Assembly: GCA_033182465.1 (NCBI GenBank)
Contig: CP137321.1
Span: 1,550,001-1,614,000 of the forward strand
Reading direction: 5' to 3'
Length of the DNA: 64,000 bases
DNA from: Sanghuangporus weigelae
Lineage: Eukaryota; Basidiomycota; Agaricomycetes; Hymenochaetales; Hymenochaetaceae
The translations under genes were made by a program, and so were the position numbers. Of the stretch, positions 35,784 to 49,431 are shown piece by piece. Under the pieces are notes generated by a model. It was not told the DNA's origin, searched no databases, and saw nothing but the letters and a program-made list of their open reading frames with translations. Within the stretch, counting starts at the first letter, position 1. The number at the start of each line of letters is the position of its first letter.

Positions 35784-37602
35784 ATGGCTTCTGTGGAGAC
35801 CACATCCAAAGACGCAAAAAAACCTCGCAAGCGATTCGTCGGTCGTAGTACTGCGTCGTCATATAAAGGTGGCCACGTCGGAATCGTCAATCAAATACCA
35901 CTTGATATTCTTGAGGATACTGAATTGAATGCAGCCATTTCTCGATTACCGTCCAACTATTCCTTTGAGATACACAAAACGATTCATCATATTCGAAAGA
36001 ACAGCGCCAAGATGGTTGCACTTCAAATGCCCGAGGGTCTCCAGATGTTTGCATGTACAATCGCTGATATCATCGAACAGTGAGTTCTTTCATGATTATG
36101 CATTGTGCTCTGACTTGAAGTGATTTAGATTCACCTCCGCCCTGACAGTAATCATGGGAGATGTCACGTATGGAGCATGCTGTATAGATGACTATACAGC
36201 AGTCGCTTTGGGCTGCGATATGCTGGTCCACTATGGGCATAGTTGCCTTGGTAAGCAGTCATAATTTATAACAATACACAATGACGCTCATGGATAAAAA
36301 GTTCCTATCGATACAACGACTATAAAGACGCTTTATGTGTTCGTAGAGATATCTATCGACTCTCGGCACCTCCTCGAAACAGTCCGGCTCAACTTCCCAG
36401 ACGATCGCAGTATTTTCCAAGAGCAACTTCTTTCATCCGAGGAGACACGGAGTCAGCTACCAGTGGGATCTACGCTAGGAGGCGGCCGTCATCTTCGAAT
36501 AGAAGGTCCTAAACAAGATGATTCGCTACCTTTGCCATCAGATGATGCTTTGTCACGTACCAGACTTCCCACTCGCTTGGCCCTAGTATCGACGATACAA
36601 TTTGCGGCTGCACTGCAGAGACTCAAGGAAGACTTGTCTGTCGCAGTAGCAGATAATCATGCCCAAAGCAATCCAAGTTACTGGACAGGAGCCTATGAGA
36701 CAACGATTCCACGAGCAAAACCTCTTTCTCCTGGAGAACTTCTGGGATGTACAGCTCCAGCACTCCAAGAAGTTGATGCATTATTGTGATTATTACTGGT
36801 TCGTATGAATCAACGCATTTACTGATCTTTCTGGTAGATACCTGGGAGATGGGCGATTCCATCTCGAATCGATAATGATTGCAAATTCTTCTGTATCTGC
36901 TTTCCGCTATGATCCATACTCGAAAAAGCTTACGCGGGAGCGCTATGAGCACGAAGAGATGAGGACCGTACGAAACGATGCCGTACAGAAGGCGCGTTTA
37001 ACCATCGAATCAACATACCCGATGGAAGTAGAAGGTCGAGAACTGCAGACTGCTTTCCCTGCTGCATATAAGCCGTGGGGCGTCATTCTCGGGACGCTCG
37101 GACGCCAAGGCAACTTCAGACAGTTGCAGGTATGGTCTATTACCGCAGCATCAGAATGCCAGAACTAATTCATGTTCCGTCAGGCTATTACTAGGCAATT
37201 AAAACAGGCTCGCCAGCCCGTTCCATATGTACCGATCCTTTTGTCTGAGCTGTCTCCAGCAAAACTTACACTCTTCAACCCTCACATTTCGACCTTCGTA
37301 CAGACGTCATGTCCTCGTCTGTCGATAGACTGGGGCTACGCTTTCGACAAACCCTTGCTGAGCCCATATGAGGCAGCTGTAGCTGTAGGGAAGATGACAG
37401 GTTGGAAAGTGAAGGGACCGACAGACACTACAGACCAGGACAAGCTTGATACATATCCGATGGATTTCTATGCGACAGGCAGTCCTTGGGCGGTCTCTAG
37501 GATGAAGGGTACATTTGATTGACTTCAAGTAAATTATCACGGAATGATCGATTTCAGGTTGAAAGCTGAATTTCCTGAAGGATACAAGCCGGACCCATAA
37601 TA
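35784..37602 (+). CDS. DPH1: 2-(3-amino-3-carboxypropyl)histidine synthase subunit 1
   Basis: The first enzyme of diphthamide synthesis. With Dph2 it forms a non-classical radical-SAM iron-sulfur enzyme that transfers the aminocarboxypropyl group of SAM to a histidine of eEF2. About 480 residues in roughly seven exons. The three expected cluster cysteines are visible: [31 protein letters not shown] and [19 protein letters not shown]. Other signatures are [38 protein letters not shown] and [18 protein letters not shown]. The last intron (GTACAT...TTGAAAG) joins SRMK to [11 protein letters not shown]. It lies head to head with NCR1, with 206 bp between starts. Confidence 0.95.
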
Positions 37603-37927
37603 TTAATATGGCCGATGGTACAATAATACATGGTGATGGCAGATATCTCCTCCGGACTGGAGGTTGCGGATTCAATTATTAGCGTGATCGGCGAAATAAA
37701 TAGTCTTTTCAGAAGTTTCCACGAGAGTTACTCTCGGCAAGCGCCGTCAACATGAACCCTCTCAGTGCTTCTTGACTTCTCCTGTGCCGCATGCCTTCAC
37801 CTCACCTTACACTCTGCAACAGCCGGTGACGTGACGGCGGCCTCTTTATTTCGGAGGACGAGGACGAGGAATGCATGTATCATCTCTCTTTATCTAACGC
37901 TCTCGCGTCAACTATCTCAGGCTCGCC

Positions 37928-40900
37928 ATGTCCTCAGACGCTTCACAAGCTCGTCCTCCACCACTCAGCGTAGAAGACTCGGAAGCGCTTTCGGAGACCG
38001 CAAACAAGCTCGAGCGTCTTAGGGAGCTGACGCGCAAGTATAGCGTCTCGGATGGGTGTCAGAAGGAGGACGAAACGGAGCAGGCCTTGGAATCCCACGA
38101 GGTAGTCGAGCTTCAGGCATTCGTTCGGCACAAGGAATGGATAGATGAGAAGATACAGGTGATCAATGGATCTGGCCTTCGCATTTATCACATCTCATTA
38201 TCTTCATCTAGTTCCTTGAGAACTTACCCGCTATCGACATCTTCGTCGGGGTCGACGAACTTCCAAAGACTCACGACCAGATTACCACGTTGCCAACACG
38301 TGCTCAACTCGAGGAATGGATAGTCGAACACGACAAGATCGAGAAAGAGACAGAGCTGTTGGATGCTGGAGATTTCAAGAAGCTCAAGGCACTGACCAAA
38401 GGTATGTCCGTCTTGACAATAGGATGAAATGTAGATGTTCACCCCCCTTTAGCTGCAACACAAAGGAATCTTTCTCCTGAAGACACCGACCTCATTGAAA
38501 TTACACTCACGACACTCTTTCGCTTTGATAAACTTCTCCATCTGCTCCGTGATCGATCCGAACAATTGGATTTATTTGGGACGCGTTTAACATGGGAGGA
38601 ACAACGCGTGCTAGCTTATTCGACACGAGACGACCTACTCACACAGATCCAATCATTCCTGGACAGTCGCGCTCGATGGAGAGCAGATATTTATAATATT
38701 GGGTTGCCTACTTCTAGTAGTAGTGCAAGCTTACACACTGCGGCCGTCCAGCCGCATGACTCATTTTCTCGCAGTGCGAGATTCAAACGATCCGAAACTC
38801 TATCACGGGAAATCGTGCAACTTTCGAGCAAGATCTCTGCGCTACGTCATGGACCTGTTCTGAGCTCTGGGAAGGCTCTGGATAAACTCATTGAAGATGG
38901 TCGTAGACCTGTTCCGGACGCGGTGCTAGACGAGCAAGACAAGGTGGAAAAAAAATGCGAGAAAGATCTATCCACGGTAGGCAAATTCCTCATGACTGTA
39001 AACCTGCAATGGCAAAAGTATGGATTCATATTCGTCTCGTCTATTATACAAGTATCACTGACATTCCGACAAGAGCTGACGAAAATTATGTTGAAACACG
39101 AAAAGACACTGCGGCGCTTCACGCTCTGTCCGAAGAGGTCAAGAAGGCCTTGACAGAACTCCCTTCGCGTAAAGCAGAGGTTAAGTTCAACAACCGGATA
39201 CAAGTGATCAAAGAAAGGCTTCAGTCGCGTATGTCTCGGCCTCTTCCCTCTACTCTTCCCTTCCCCAAGCATGCCCTATTCCCCAGCCAAGAGCCTTTCA
39301 ACACCGAACTTGTCAACACTTTGTCCAGCGAGCTCAGCGATACTCGATCTCTACTCGCTGGAGTTGAGGGCACCATTCACTCGTACAGAGCTGGATGCGA
39401 TGCTTGGGACGAGGCCGAGAAACTAAGAAAAGATATCTTGGACCTCCAGCAAGAGGTTCAGGTTACAACTGATCGTCTGCGGGACGGCTTCGAGGTGGAA
39501 GACGGAAGCGGGCTGCCACCGGATCTCAACCAGAATTCCTGCCTTGAGCCCATGCGCTTCTCCGCCTATCTTGCTTCGCTGCCAGCTTTGATTAATCATT
39601 CTTCTCAGTTGGAAGGGTCGGCGCTGAAAGTGACGAAACGTGCACGCTTGGCTTCTTTACGCTTGGATAAACCGGGAATTACGAGCGATTTCAAACAGAA
39701 CTTTCTCGATGACATCGAACATCTGGAGAAACATACGCAGAGCATGGTTGACTCCAGGAATGATATATCTGCGAAGGTCAACATACTGAGAGAAGTCCGA
39801 CGTATCTGGTCTGTAATGGACGAAATGTCGAAGAACGCCGATGTCATCACGCCTGAGCTTAGGGAGGCACTGTTAAGGAATCAGTGGAAGCAACAGATTA
39901 TGGGAGAGAGTGCACCTCCTACTCCGGAGAGTCCGCGATCCGAGCTGCCTACTGCGAGTGCTACACCCGAATCAATAATAGATGGGCTACTTTCCCTCAA
40001 AGATCGCCTTGATCAGGACATCAGCGCATCGCTCCTCAATGTTCGTAGTGCGGTCCCTTCTTCGCTCCATGACTTCATGTGCGCTAGGCAATTATCCATC
40101 GAGCGATCGCTTTTCGATCTACAGAGCTTGCATAGGCTACTCGTTGATGTTCGTGAACAGAGGTACGCCATGGAGACCATAAGGGAAGAGGTGCATAGCC
40201 TTGAAGGGCGTATTGAAGATTCAAAAGTTCAATACGACGATCACTTCGACGCCATGATCAAAACAGCCGACTTAGATTCTGAGGTTTTCTCATCCACAGC
40301 CACACAAAGCGACGACGACGACATTGACGCCAAGGAACGGGTACTTTCACGCAACGCGGACTCTGTAGAAAGCGATGTGACCTCTCTCGTTGACTCCTTG
40401 CCGACTCGTGTGCCTCTTGTTTCTCGACGGCCCTCCGCTTCATCCGGAGTGACTTCGTCGACTGTTTCTCGAGCAGCACTTGTGAATCGATTGGCTTTCG
40501 ATCCTTCTGCCGTCGACCGCAGCGTGCGCAATGACACCAATGCCTACTCCATACGTTTAACCAGCGGGGTTAAGTCACTGAGGCAAAAGAGATCATTCGG
40601 TGCATTCTATCGAGCCGCTCGCGATATGAGCAGACGAGTTATTATTGCTCGACGAGAAATACGCGTGCTTGCTGATCAGCTTGAACAGCACGCAAAAGAG
40701 CTAGAAGAATTGTCAGACGCGCACGTGGAGAATATCGAGGATGGCCTGACAGCGATCACTGCACTTAAAGACTCTCTTGAAGACCTCGAGAGAGCAGAAG
40801 CAGATCGTCTGCGTGGTTTGAACTCCACAGTTCGTGATGATATGCTACGTATGGAAGCTGTTCCCGGGATTCAAGAGGACTCCGTTGCTAACACGGTGCA

Positions 40901-43183
40901 TCGAGCACATCTTCGAACATTTGACGAACTGCACGGCCAGTCGTTACTTATTTTCGATAAGCTGAAAGCGTTGAAGGTTGACGTGGCAAAAGCTGAGCAA
41001 GTAGAGTTGGCGAACTTGGCTGAGATTGCCAGAAGAGAAGAAGAAGTTGCGGAGGCAGAAATCAGGGAACAAGAGCGACGTCAAAAACACGAGCGGGAAG
41101 AAGCTGAGAGATGCGAGAGAGAAAGGATGGAGCAGGAGGCTAGCTTCCGGATACAGGAAGAAAGCACTCCGAGACGTGACATACAACGGAAGTCATTTAC
41201 TATTGAAGCAGGTCAGTTCTACTCAATCGACATATGAGCGAGATCTGCTCACTTCAACTTTATTAGACGTCTTTGGACCTGATAGTCCTTCGCGGCAGAT
41301 GATAGATAAAGAAACGGCGGAGCTATTAAGCCTCGTCAGATCATTGAGGAAGCAGCTGAAGTCGATTGGTCTCAACAGCGTGGTCCGACCGTCCGGTGCT
41401 TCGCGACATCGTTCGCCTAGCACTAGCCTACCACAGCCTGAGACGGCAGAGGCTATGGCATCGGACTTTGCACAGCTGGAAGTGGAGACAAACAAATTAC
41501 CCGCTTCTGCCGAAAACATGACTGCAGACACGGAACTGCGCTCCCTACGCCTGGAGATGGAGGCTTCGCGAGAGCTTCTTAACAGAGTCCATCAGTTGGC
41601 GCGTTTGCAGGCTTCAATCGCTCTTTGCGACACGGCCTTCAGCTCATTCTTAGACTATATTGATAGCTATCCGAATGAACCAACCCCTTCTGAAGCTGCT
41701 GACGTTGTGCACGCTGTGCCAGTCGGTTCGGAATCGCCTCAGGAACGATTGTCTGAGAGGATGTCCCAGGCAAAGGGCATTTTCGGTGACATGAACGAAC
41801 ACTTCGCGCCTGTGGTAGACGATCCAAGAGCAATAATAGAGCACAGCCGCTTAAAGCAGACCTGGGAGGAACTTTCGGAAATGGCCCTGGAGAAGATTAG
41901 TGGCCGAGCGTCTCGGGCTCCGAGTGCCCTTAGCACCTACAATAGTTCTTCTGGGAGGAACAGTAGTGCGTCGTCGAGAAGCATCAATGCATCGGAAGTC
42001 AAGCGGAGTAGATACAATAATTTATCTATTAGCGGCAGGAACGGGCTTCTGGCTCCTGCAATGCCATCACAACGTAGAGCAACCTCTGCATCTTCTGCGG
42101 GTTCTGGCTCAATCAAGCAATCCAAGCAGCAGTCTTCAACTCGGCCAGGTCTTTCTATTCCAAGGAGTACCACTGCCAGTACGCGTTCTGTCTCCGGCCC
42201 GATGAAACAGATAACACCGACTGCGGTCTCTCGAGCTGCATCGTCTCTTTTCAACACCACCTTTGCTTCAAGGCAAAGAACTTCGAGTGTCTCTTCCAAT
42301 ACATCCACTCCGTCAACAAGTAGGCCACCTGTGTCAAGGAGGCGTATGTCTTCGGCACTCTCCGACGCATCACGAGCGGTGAGTCCTACACCATCAATAG
42401 CAAGCTCACGAGGGACGTGGTCCAAAGTGCCACGACAATCCTTCAGCTCCTTCCAAAGAGCTTCAACACCTGAGAGGAGCCTTCGAAAGCCGAGACAGAA
42501 GTACGTTGCGAACCCGAAAAACAAGTTGGATGTGGCATTAGGAGATGTCATCAATAATTTGCCTGTAGAAATCAACGTGGAGGCGGTTCAAGATACTTGG
42601 AAGGACAAGAGTGGGAAATATTGGATTGGTGGAAATGAGCCTAAGCTTTGCTTCTGTCGAATATTACGATCTCAGACTGTGATGGTGCGAGTCGGAGGTG
42701 GATGGACAGAACTTTCGAAGTATGTTGGAATCACTTTCTGAAGAATCCAATGCGCCGTACTGATATGCCGTCTCCAGATTTATCAAAGACCATTTCGCAG
42801 ACCTGTTCCGCTTGCTTCCAGAGACTCCTCCGCGACCTAGTTCGGCCTCTAAGGAGCAACGGTGGATCAGTGCTACAAGTTTACGGAACGCCGAAGAGGA
42901 TGCTTCTCTCACCAAGTCTCCTGGCTCTCCCGATTCCAGCGGGCGTAACGTTCCTTCTTTTGCAATCTCGACACCAGACGGTACTCAAAGAACTGGTTCG
43001 CCTGGAAGCTCACCACTGACTCCATTCCAATTCATTCGTCGAGCTGATGCGAATGCTTCGGAGATTTCTCTATCATCATTAGCTTTGTCGAATGACTTGT
43101 CGACGAGCGCCGTATCAACTGTATCGATACGTCCCAGGCGTCGGATGTCTTCAACGTCGTCAAAGTTCGCTTGGAAACCGTGA
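37928..43183 (+). CDS. Very large coiled-coil protein with C-terminal GAS2 (GAR) domain
   Basis: About 1,660 residues in six exons; one intron is 41212-41266 (55 nt), joining FTIEA to DVFGPDSPSR. Most of the chain is alpha-helical and heptad-like from residue ~30 to ~1,150. It includes spectrin-like segments and a highly charged coil (REEEVAEAEIREQERRQKHE). A Ser/Arg-rich linker follows (RSVSGPMKQITPTAVSRAA). The GAS2/GAR domain is near residues 1,450-1,530: NKLDVALGDVINNLPVEINV, then GKYWIGGNEPKLCFCRILRS and VMVRVGGGWTELSKFIKDHF. GAR domains bind microtubules in spectraplakins and Gas2 proteins. No calponin-homology actin-binding domain is seen at the N-terminus, unlike animal spectraplakins. 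A Ser-rich tail ends the protein. Likely a cytoskeletal organiser; its precise role is unknown. Confidence 0.88.
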
Positions 43184-43623
43184 CGCACTGTATATACCAG
43201 TCCTTTTTATATGTTTTCATTTCGCTTCTTCTCTTGGCTTTTTGTTCTGCTTGCTTCTTGCTGTTGCCGCTCTACACGCGATTTCCACTAGTACTATCCC
43301 GCATACATGTTGCAGATACCATGCCCACACTGTATCCCTCATATTCTTATTGCACTACCTTCATATGTAAGGTAAACAACTAACACATAATTCTTTGCAC
43401 TGATTAGATCTTTATTCACTGAGCCAGTATACGATGATTATCTTTCCCAACCCCTTAAATTAACTAATTTAATATGGACTTTGTATGTACATAATAACGT
43501 TTGTTTGCTCGCGAAATCAACTCATGGACAATTTAGATCAGATACCAAAGGAAGTACTGTACATGTGCTCATAGTCTGAGGAGACAGATCAGTATTTGAT
43601 GAATACAGGTAATATAGAAGGGC
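43184..43623. other. Convergent intergenic region, 440 bp
   Basis: Holds the 3' UTRs of the GAS2-domain gene and of FAR11. It is AT-rich, with AATTAACTAATTTAAT near 43460. Short frames here lack any domain. No RNA gene is seen. Confidence 0.5.
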
Positions 43624-46600
43624 TTACCCGTAAGCATATTCTACTTCATCGACGCCTCCACCCTGAGCGAATGGTCCGTCCTGTTCTCGAGGCATAGGGC
43701 CCATCTCTCCTTCATCATCTTCAGCTTCCTCCAGATCAACGGCACTGTTATCATCCAAGCCGAATGGAATAACAGGCCGCAAGCTCGATCCGGAACTCGA
43801 GCGCCTGTGAGGTCCAACAGGAGACTTTGGCAATGCTGCCATAGTCTTCGGACTCATGTGCTGATTTGAAAACAATAAATATTTGTACTCGCTATACGTG
43901 GATTTACCTACCTCCCAGTTGTTCCGATTTTCATCCTCGCGGTCCGAATCCGGTCCAGGATCAAACTTGGCTTCATCGCCCAGCTCGCCTATAGACGCGA
44001 TACTCTCACTATCAGAAATCCCATCTGCAATCTCGGTACCCATATGCGGGAGCCTATGCCACGCGGAAGTGCCTCCAAACAGTCCATCATTAGAAGAGGA
44101 CCAAGAATAGTCGTCTCCTATTCCCAAGTCAGATAGGTACTCTTCGTATTCTTCCTCGAACGCTATGTCTTCAGTTGTGTACGGAAGGAATATAGATGGG
44201 TCGGGCGCTTGTGCGCGCAGAGGTGGGAATACATCTGCCTCGACCATGTTCGGTGTACCGACTGGTCTTGCCATTGCTGACAGCTCCGGACCGGCGTGAA
44301 GTTCGCCTAATGGCATCGACAAGCTTGATGATCTGCGGTGGTTATCGCGGGCTATGGCGTGAGTGGTCGCCGATCCATAACGCTTGTTGTTGTCTGAGGA
44401 AGAATGATCTCAGTGAATATTGCTCTTTTGATAAACTGCGAGACTGACAGAACTTCACAAGCTTGCGTAGCGCCTGCTCTTGTGCCTGGTCATATATAAG
44501 CATCATTGAGACTTCTTGTTCGAGGTCAATATTTTGGACTTTACCAGAGCATCCTGAGCATCATCAACCTCCGAACCTGTGAGCCATTCATCTCTCAAGT
44601 CAGGCCGGCAATTCAGGTAGATCGTGGTGATACACTTCATATTCGCTATGGGCATCTCGCATCAGTACTTCAAGCACCAGAAAAATAAGCGACTCACATT
44701 GGCGCCATTTGCGGCCACAATAGGGTACTTGACTCTTGATCAACTTTAACACATACAGTTGCAACATAGGATGAGACACTTTGGTAATCCGCTTCAAAAC
44801 CGCCTGAAAACAAATATCAATCAAGTCTTCCATGCGAGAGATAGAATCCACGCACCGAGCTCTTGTACTGAACAAGCAACCAAATCCTATGCGATCTATG
44901 TTTCGACAGCTTCTGCATGATCCTCACAAAATTAATGCTTGAGAAGAAATTACGCCACGAGAATTCTGTTATAAGTTCGATTTCTTCCTCTTTGTCCGTC
45001 CCTTTGTGGATTGTCCGTGTAGTTGACTGGCGTGGTTGCCCTACCATATTATCTTCCGGTCGCTGGGCTGGCGGATTCTTGGAATATCTCAGGCAATATT
45101 GAAAAAAGCTGAAATTTGGTCTCAGTTCGTGTCAGAAAGAATGAGATGGACGGGAGACTTGCTTATTGTCCGGTATCTCAGCCTTCGATACGACCGTATT
45201 TGTGACCTCCTGCAATGTGAACATCTTGAGAATGAGAAGCAGACAGTTTGACTCTAGCAACAATTGTCCAATATAATGGAACTTCATGGCATCTAAAAGA
45301 GCACTTCATGAGACGACTCCGATAATCCGCTAAAATACGAGCTCTTACGTGATGCTTTGAACCATCTCAATGTGAGAAGGAGGATAGCAGAAACAGCTTT
45401 TGACATGATCTCGCGATGACGGATCAGGTCAATTTCATCTGCAGTTGGAGGCGGAGGTGGAGGCTGTTGCTGTTCGGCTGCTAAGATACATACAAGCGGA
45501 AATCAACGGAGCGCCATTTGTGCACCAAGACTGAATCGCACGTACGACTACCGACACCAGGTGGAAAAGCATTTGACGATGCAGATGGCGGAGGTTGGTT
45601 GAGATTATTGACTGAGACGGTTGCTAGTAGCATTTTGAGAAGTACTAAGACCCATCCCTGTAGATTGGGAAGGACAGCAGCCTATCGCCAATGGTTTCAG
45701 CGCTAGAGAAGTTGAAAGGCCAAAGTTGAACTCACATATATTTGCTCCACACGTTTCAATTTCTGGAGATCCTCTCGCCTCTGGCGTAACTCCTTCAACT
45801 TCTTCACTTCAACCCGAATCCCACCAATGTTCTTCTCAGATTGCTTGATAGCAGCTTCCATTTCAGCGATCTTCGTATTCAACAAAGCGACGTCCGGCAG
45901 CTGCTCAGTAGCATCTTCAACATCATCCACGCTCTTCTTGTCTGCGTTGGTCAATGCAGAGCTAGTTGCTGAGCTGCCATCCACGCCGTGCGAATTGAGG
46001 CTAAGGACAGAGTCGAAGGTCTCAAAAAGATTCTCGGCGCCCGTAAGACGATGCAGCCCACTCTCTTCGATCATACAGTCCTCTCGCGTCTGCCACATCT
46101 GATAGAGGAATACGCTAATATGCATATGTTTGTTGTACAGTCGGTCTGCTTCCTCAATAGCATCCGGCACAAATCGGGCCCCTCGCGACCCTTTCACTTG
46201 ACTACGGGAAAATGGGAACAAGAACGGTCTGCTCTGATCGGTCTGATATTGCTGCTTCTTCGGTTTGGGTGAAGGTGGGGGAGTAGGCATCGGCGTGAGC
46301 GGCTGGGCAGTAGGGTTGTACGTCGGATTACCAGTCGAGAACCCAGCCTGGTTCTGTTGCTGCTGTGCTTGATTTGACTGCTGTTGTTGGAAATCTGGTT
46401 CGTCACTGTGATGATAATGGTGTCGGACAGGGATCGGCGAGAATGCTTCTGCGAGCTTCAAGGGTGAAATAGATAGGCCAGACCTTCTCTCGCTTGATAA
46501 TCGCGAGACACTCGGTTCTGGGAGGCGTGATGGGGGTGGCAGATCGGGAGTGGCAATGAAAGTAGGGAACTTGACGGACGTTTCTTGGCGGAAGGTTTGT

Positions 46601-47902
46601 AAATCAAACGGCGAGGACTTGATGGGAATGGCTTTGTGGACAAGTTATATCAGTTCCGTTTATTTGATCCGAGAAACAAAAACGTACGCTCATCCTTCTC
46701 TTCGGGGAGTCCTGATAGTTCTCGCGCAAGCTTCTTGACTCGAAGGAGATCGCGAGAGCCACCGCAACACGCCAGGATGGTTTTCCATAACAGAAGTAAT
46801 AGCTACTCGAGTATTTGGACTTCTAATTAACAGTGAATCGAAGAGAGACGTACCTTCTTCACAGGATACCCTTTAAAACTCTTGTCACGCAATCCAGCAA
46901 CAACGTTGAATAAATAAACGGGTAATGGCGGTTCAAGGCTCACTGTTCTCAATCAGGATAAACGTCACTGAACAAAAGACACTCAACTCACTCAATTCTT
47001 CAGCGAAGTCGTCACTGTCCTTCAATACCTCAACCAGGAAGTACATGATCCCAAAATACACCGAGAGTTCCGTGTTCACTTCTTCAATACAGTCTTGTTT
47101 GTCTTGCGCGGATATGTTCAGCCTGAAGACGTCTGCGTCACTTAGAGAGCTAAGCAAGGATACGAAGAATATGAATTACGTGTATGAAGACGTATAGACG
47201 ACTTAAGACGTACCTGAGGAGATCATGTTTTGAGTTTGCTATCTTGATAGCCTCGGCGACGATGCTAATACCATCAGCAGCTCGTACGGTCTTGCAATTC
47301 TCAATGATCCAGTGCAATTGATGCTCAGGCGAGTTCGTCTCCGCGAACGTTCCTAGAAATTATTGTCACTATCAAATAACTTTCTTGTATGTGCTAAAGC
47401 GTACCTTGAACCACATAGAACAACCTCCGCGCATTCGTGAATCGAATGACTGCATCCTTATGTTCAAGGCTTTCCAATAACAAACTAACATGCGCCAAAC
47501 GCTTCCTATACGGAGCCTTGATCCATTCTATTCTCTCGATCAGCATTACCTTTGTATGACCAAAAATGAGAGAAGCTTACCTCCAGGAAAGGAGCCCTCC
47601 CAAGCTTTCAAGTTCTCTCCGATCTGCGGTGCCTCAACATACGAAAAGAATTCGTCTATTTCGTTCATGACAGTGTCTTCGTCCTCATATTTGAAGTCGT
47701 ACAGTTGCTCCTATAGATTATATGTATCAGTTGAGTATATATTGCAATGTATGAAGGCTCGACATGCCTTTGGTTTAGGAGCTGAGAGAACCTGCTGCCT
47801 CAGTTGCCCGAAATTGATAGAATCTATGGGCCCTGGAGGGGGGATAGCATTGTCATTGATATTGTTGAATATTTGAGCCGCGCTAAATGATGAAAGGACC
47901 AT
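43624..47902 (-). CDS. FAR11: STRIPAK scaffold, STRIP/Far11 family (N1221 and DUF3402)
   Basis: About 1,150 residues from roughly fourteen exons. It starts MVLSSFSAAQIFNNINDNAI. The N1221 region carries EQLYDFKYEDEDTVMNEIDE, WIKAPYRKRLAHVSLLLESL and VYLFNVVAGLRDKSFKGYPV. A Gln/Pro-rich linker follows (QSNQAQQQQNQAGF). Then come FARFVP-type sequence GSRGARFVPDAIEEADRLYN, a coiled coil (KIAEMEAAIKQSEKNIGG) and the DUF3402 region with GWVLVLLKMLLATVSVNNLN and FFSSINFVRIMQKLSKHRSH. The acidic C-terminal tail ends DEVEYAYG. Fungal homologues (yeast Far11, fission-yeast Csc/Far, Neurospora HAM-2) scaffold PP2A in STRIPAK and control cell fusion, the SIN network and TORC2 signalling. The stop TAA overlaps a GTAAGC, so a slightly longer alternative end is possible. 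Confidence 0.9.
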
Positions 47903-48061
47903 AGTGAAAGTTGTAGTCGAGAGTCAAGGTACGATTTCAATGATCGTCGACGTTGTACAAACATAATCGTAATCAAACAAGACTAACAAATACATATCCA
48001 ACTATCGTATCGTATACATGCATACCAGTTCTCAACATGTGTAGTCCGTAAAAACAAAATT

Positions 48062-49001
48062 CTAGGATCTTTCTTTATTGTAAATGCTCTGCCAAACACC
48101 TAACGCCGAGTCTCTCAACGCGTTGACGCGTTTGCTGCTCTCCTTGCCTCTTTCGGGCGGTATACCGTGCTCGAGCTCAGTCTGGTGGATGAAGGTTGCG
48201 ATGTCTGCGAGGGAGACGGCTACTTTGCTGAGATTATCTGCGTTCTGGCTATGTTATAGAATCGAAAGGGTGGTTAGTGCCTAAGGCGGGCTAGGTGAGA
48301 TGGAGAGCGACGCACTCGGCCGTCTTGCGGAGCTCGTTAATCTCGTTCTCCGTCTTGCTGTGTCGCTTCTGCTCAGCGGCTAGTGCGGCGAGGACGCGCT
48401 GCTCTTGGGACTTTAGTTGCTCGCTATCATCAAGAAAGCAATTAATACGGGCCGCTTTACATCAGGGAAATGGGCCGCACCTCAACCCATCAAACCTCCC
48501 TTCGATAGAAGCCAGCCTAACCCTCTCCTTGAGCAGAATGCTCCTCACGTCCCTCACGTCGCTCGCAACTTTATCGACCTGGCCTCTTAACACCTCCAAC
48601 TCCTCCCTCGCACACCCCACCTCGCGCCCCACCTCCACTACTTGTCCCTGTGTGTACTGCGATGCCTTAGCGCGCCGCGCTACATGGAGAACATCTGATA
48701 GAGCGCCATCCACGCGTGCAAGTCGGGTTCGCAAGAGGAGGTAAGGGGGCAGCGTACATGCTGTGACGAGGACGGTGGAGAACGCTAGAAGCCCGATGAG
48801 TGGGCTTAGGCTCTTCTGACCACGCTTAGTTGGAGCGGGAGGCTGGATACGAGATGGGCTATCCAAGTCCAAGGATTGTATGCTCGAACCCATGCAAGTC
48901 GTAGAGGCGAGCGGCGACTGCACAGTCGAAGACGAAGAGGGAGTGTGCGTAAGTACGGCAGGCCATCGGCGTCGAGACCAGCTTACACATCCGCGGCTCA
49001 T
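48062..49001 (-). CDS. Small single-pass membrane protein with coiled coil
   Basis: About 265 residues in three exons. The N-terminal ~60 residues are Ser/Pro-rich. One membrane segment is clear (LSPLIGLLAFSTVLVTAC). A coiled coil follows (REELEVLRGQVDKVASDVRD; EQLKSQEQRVLAALAAEQK; ETEN-like KTENEINELRKTAE), then DNLSKVAVSLADIATFIH and the end SIYNKERS. Introns join GLR/S-EQLKS and TAE/D-QNADNL in phase. I do not recognise the family. A later in-frame Met (MGSSIQSLDLDSPSR, near 48893) is an alternative start, because TGT|GTAAGC near 48985 could also be a donor. Probably an organelle-membrane protein, by inference only. Confidence 0.65.
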
Positions 49002-49431
49002 CGCTATAATAATAACAACACGTTCCGAGTTGATAAGATAACTAATTACGGGAAATGTAAATAGATTAATCGGCCAAGAGTGAATTAAATAACGGATGCA
49101 TATCATCACTCAACAGTTTAGTTTAGTTCACTCTGAGCGAGGATTCGAGTCTAATACATGATGTCCATAAAAACCGGATACAAAAGCAGGGTGACGGAGA
49201 GGGAAAGGTTAAGGCCATCAAGGCTAGGACTATCAGTTTGAGTACAAGGAGCTTATTTAGGGGAGCTTTGTCTCCACATGAACAAAGAGAGAAGGAAACT
49301 GGTATCAAGGCGGATGAAGACGAAAGCAAGAAGAGCATGACAATAACGTATGTATCTATGCGGCTCTGGAGTAAGTCGGTAGCTCGGGGAGACACAGTAA
49401 CTTGATCTAGTTCCCTTAGCTCAAGCACTGG
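49002..49431. other. Intergenic, 430 bp
   Basis: Lies between two minus-strand genes. A 101-codon minus frame at 49123-49428 has no domain and lies beyond the FRQ1 stop; it is most likely 3' UTR. Nothing else is recognised. Confidence 0.45.

Noticed and set aside
46430-46520. A possible 28-nt intron in FAR11 before KLAEAFSP
   Set aside because: The sequence is open straight through in one frame (RRSGLSISPLKLAEAF), so no intron is needed and 28 nt would be too short.
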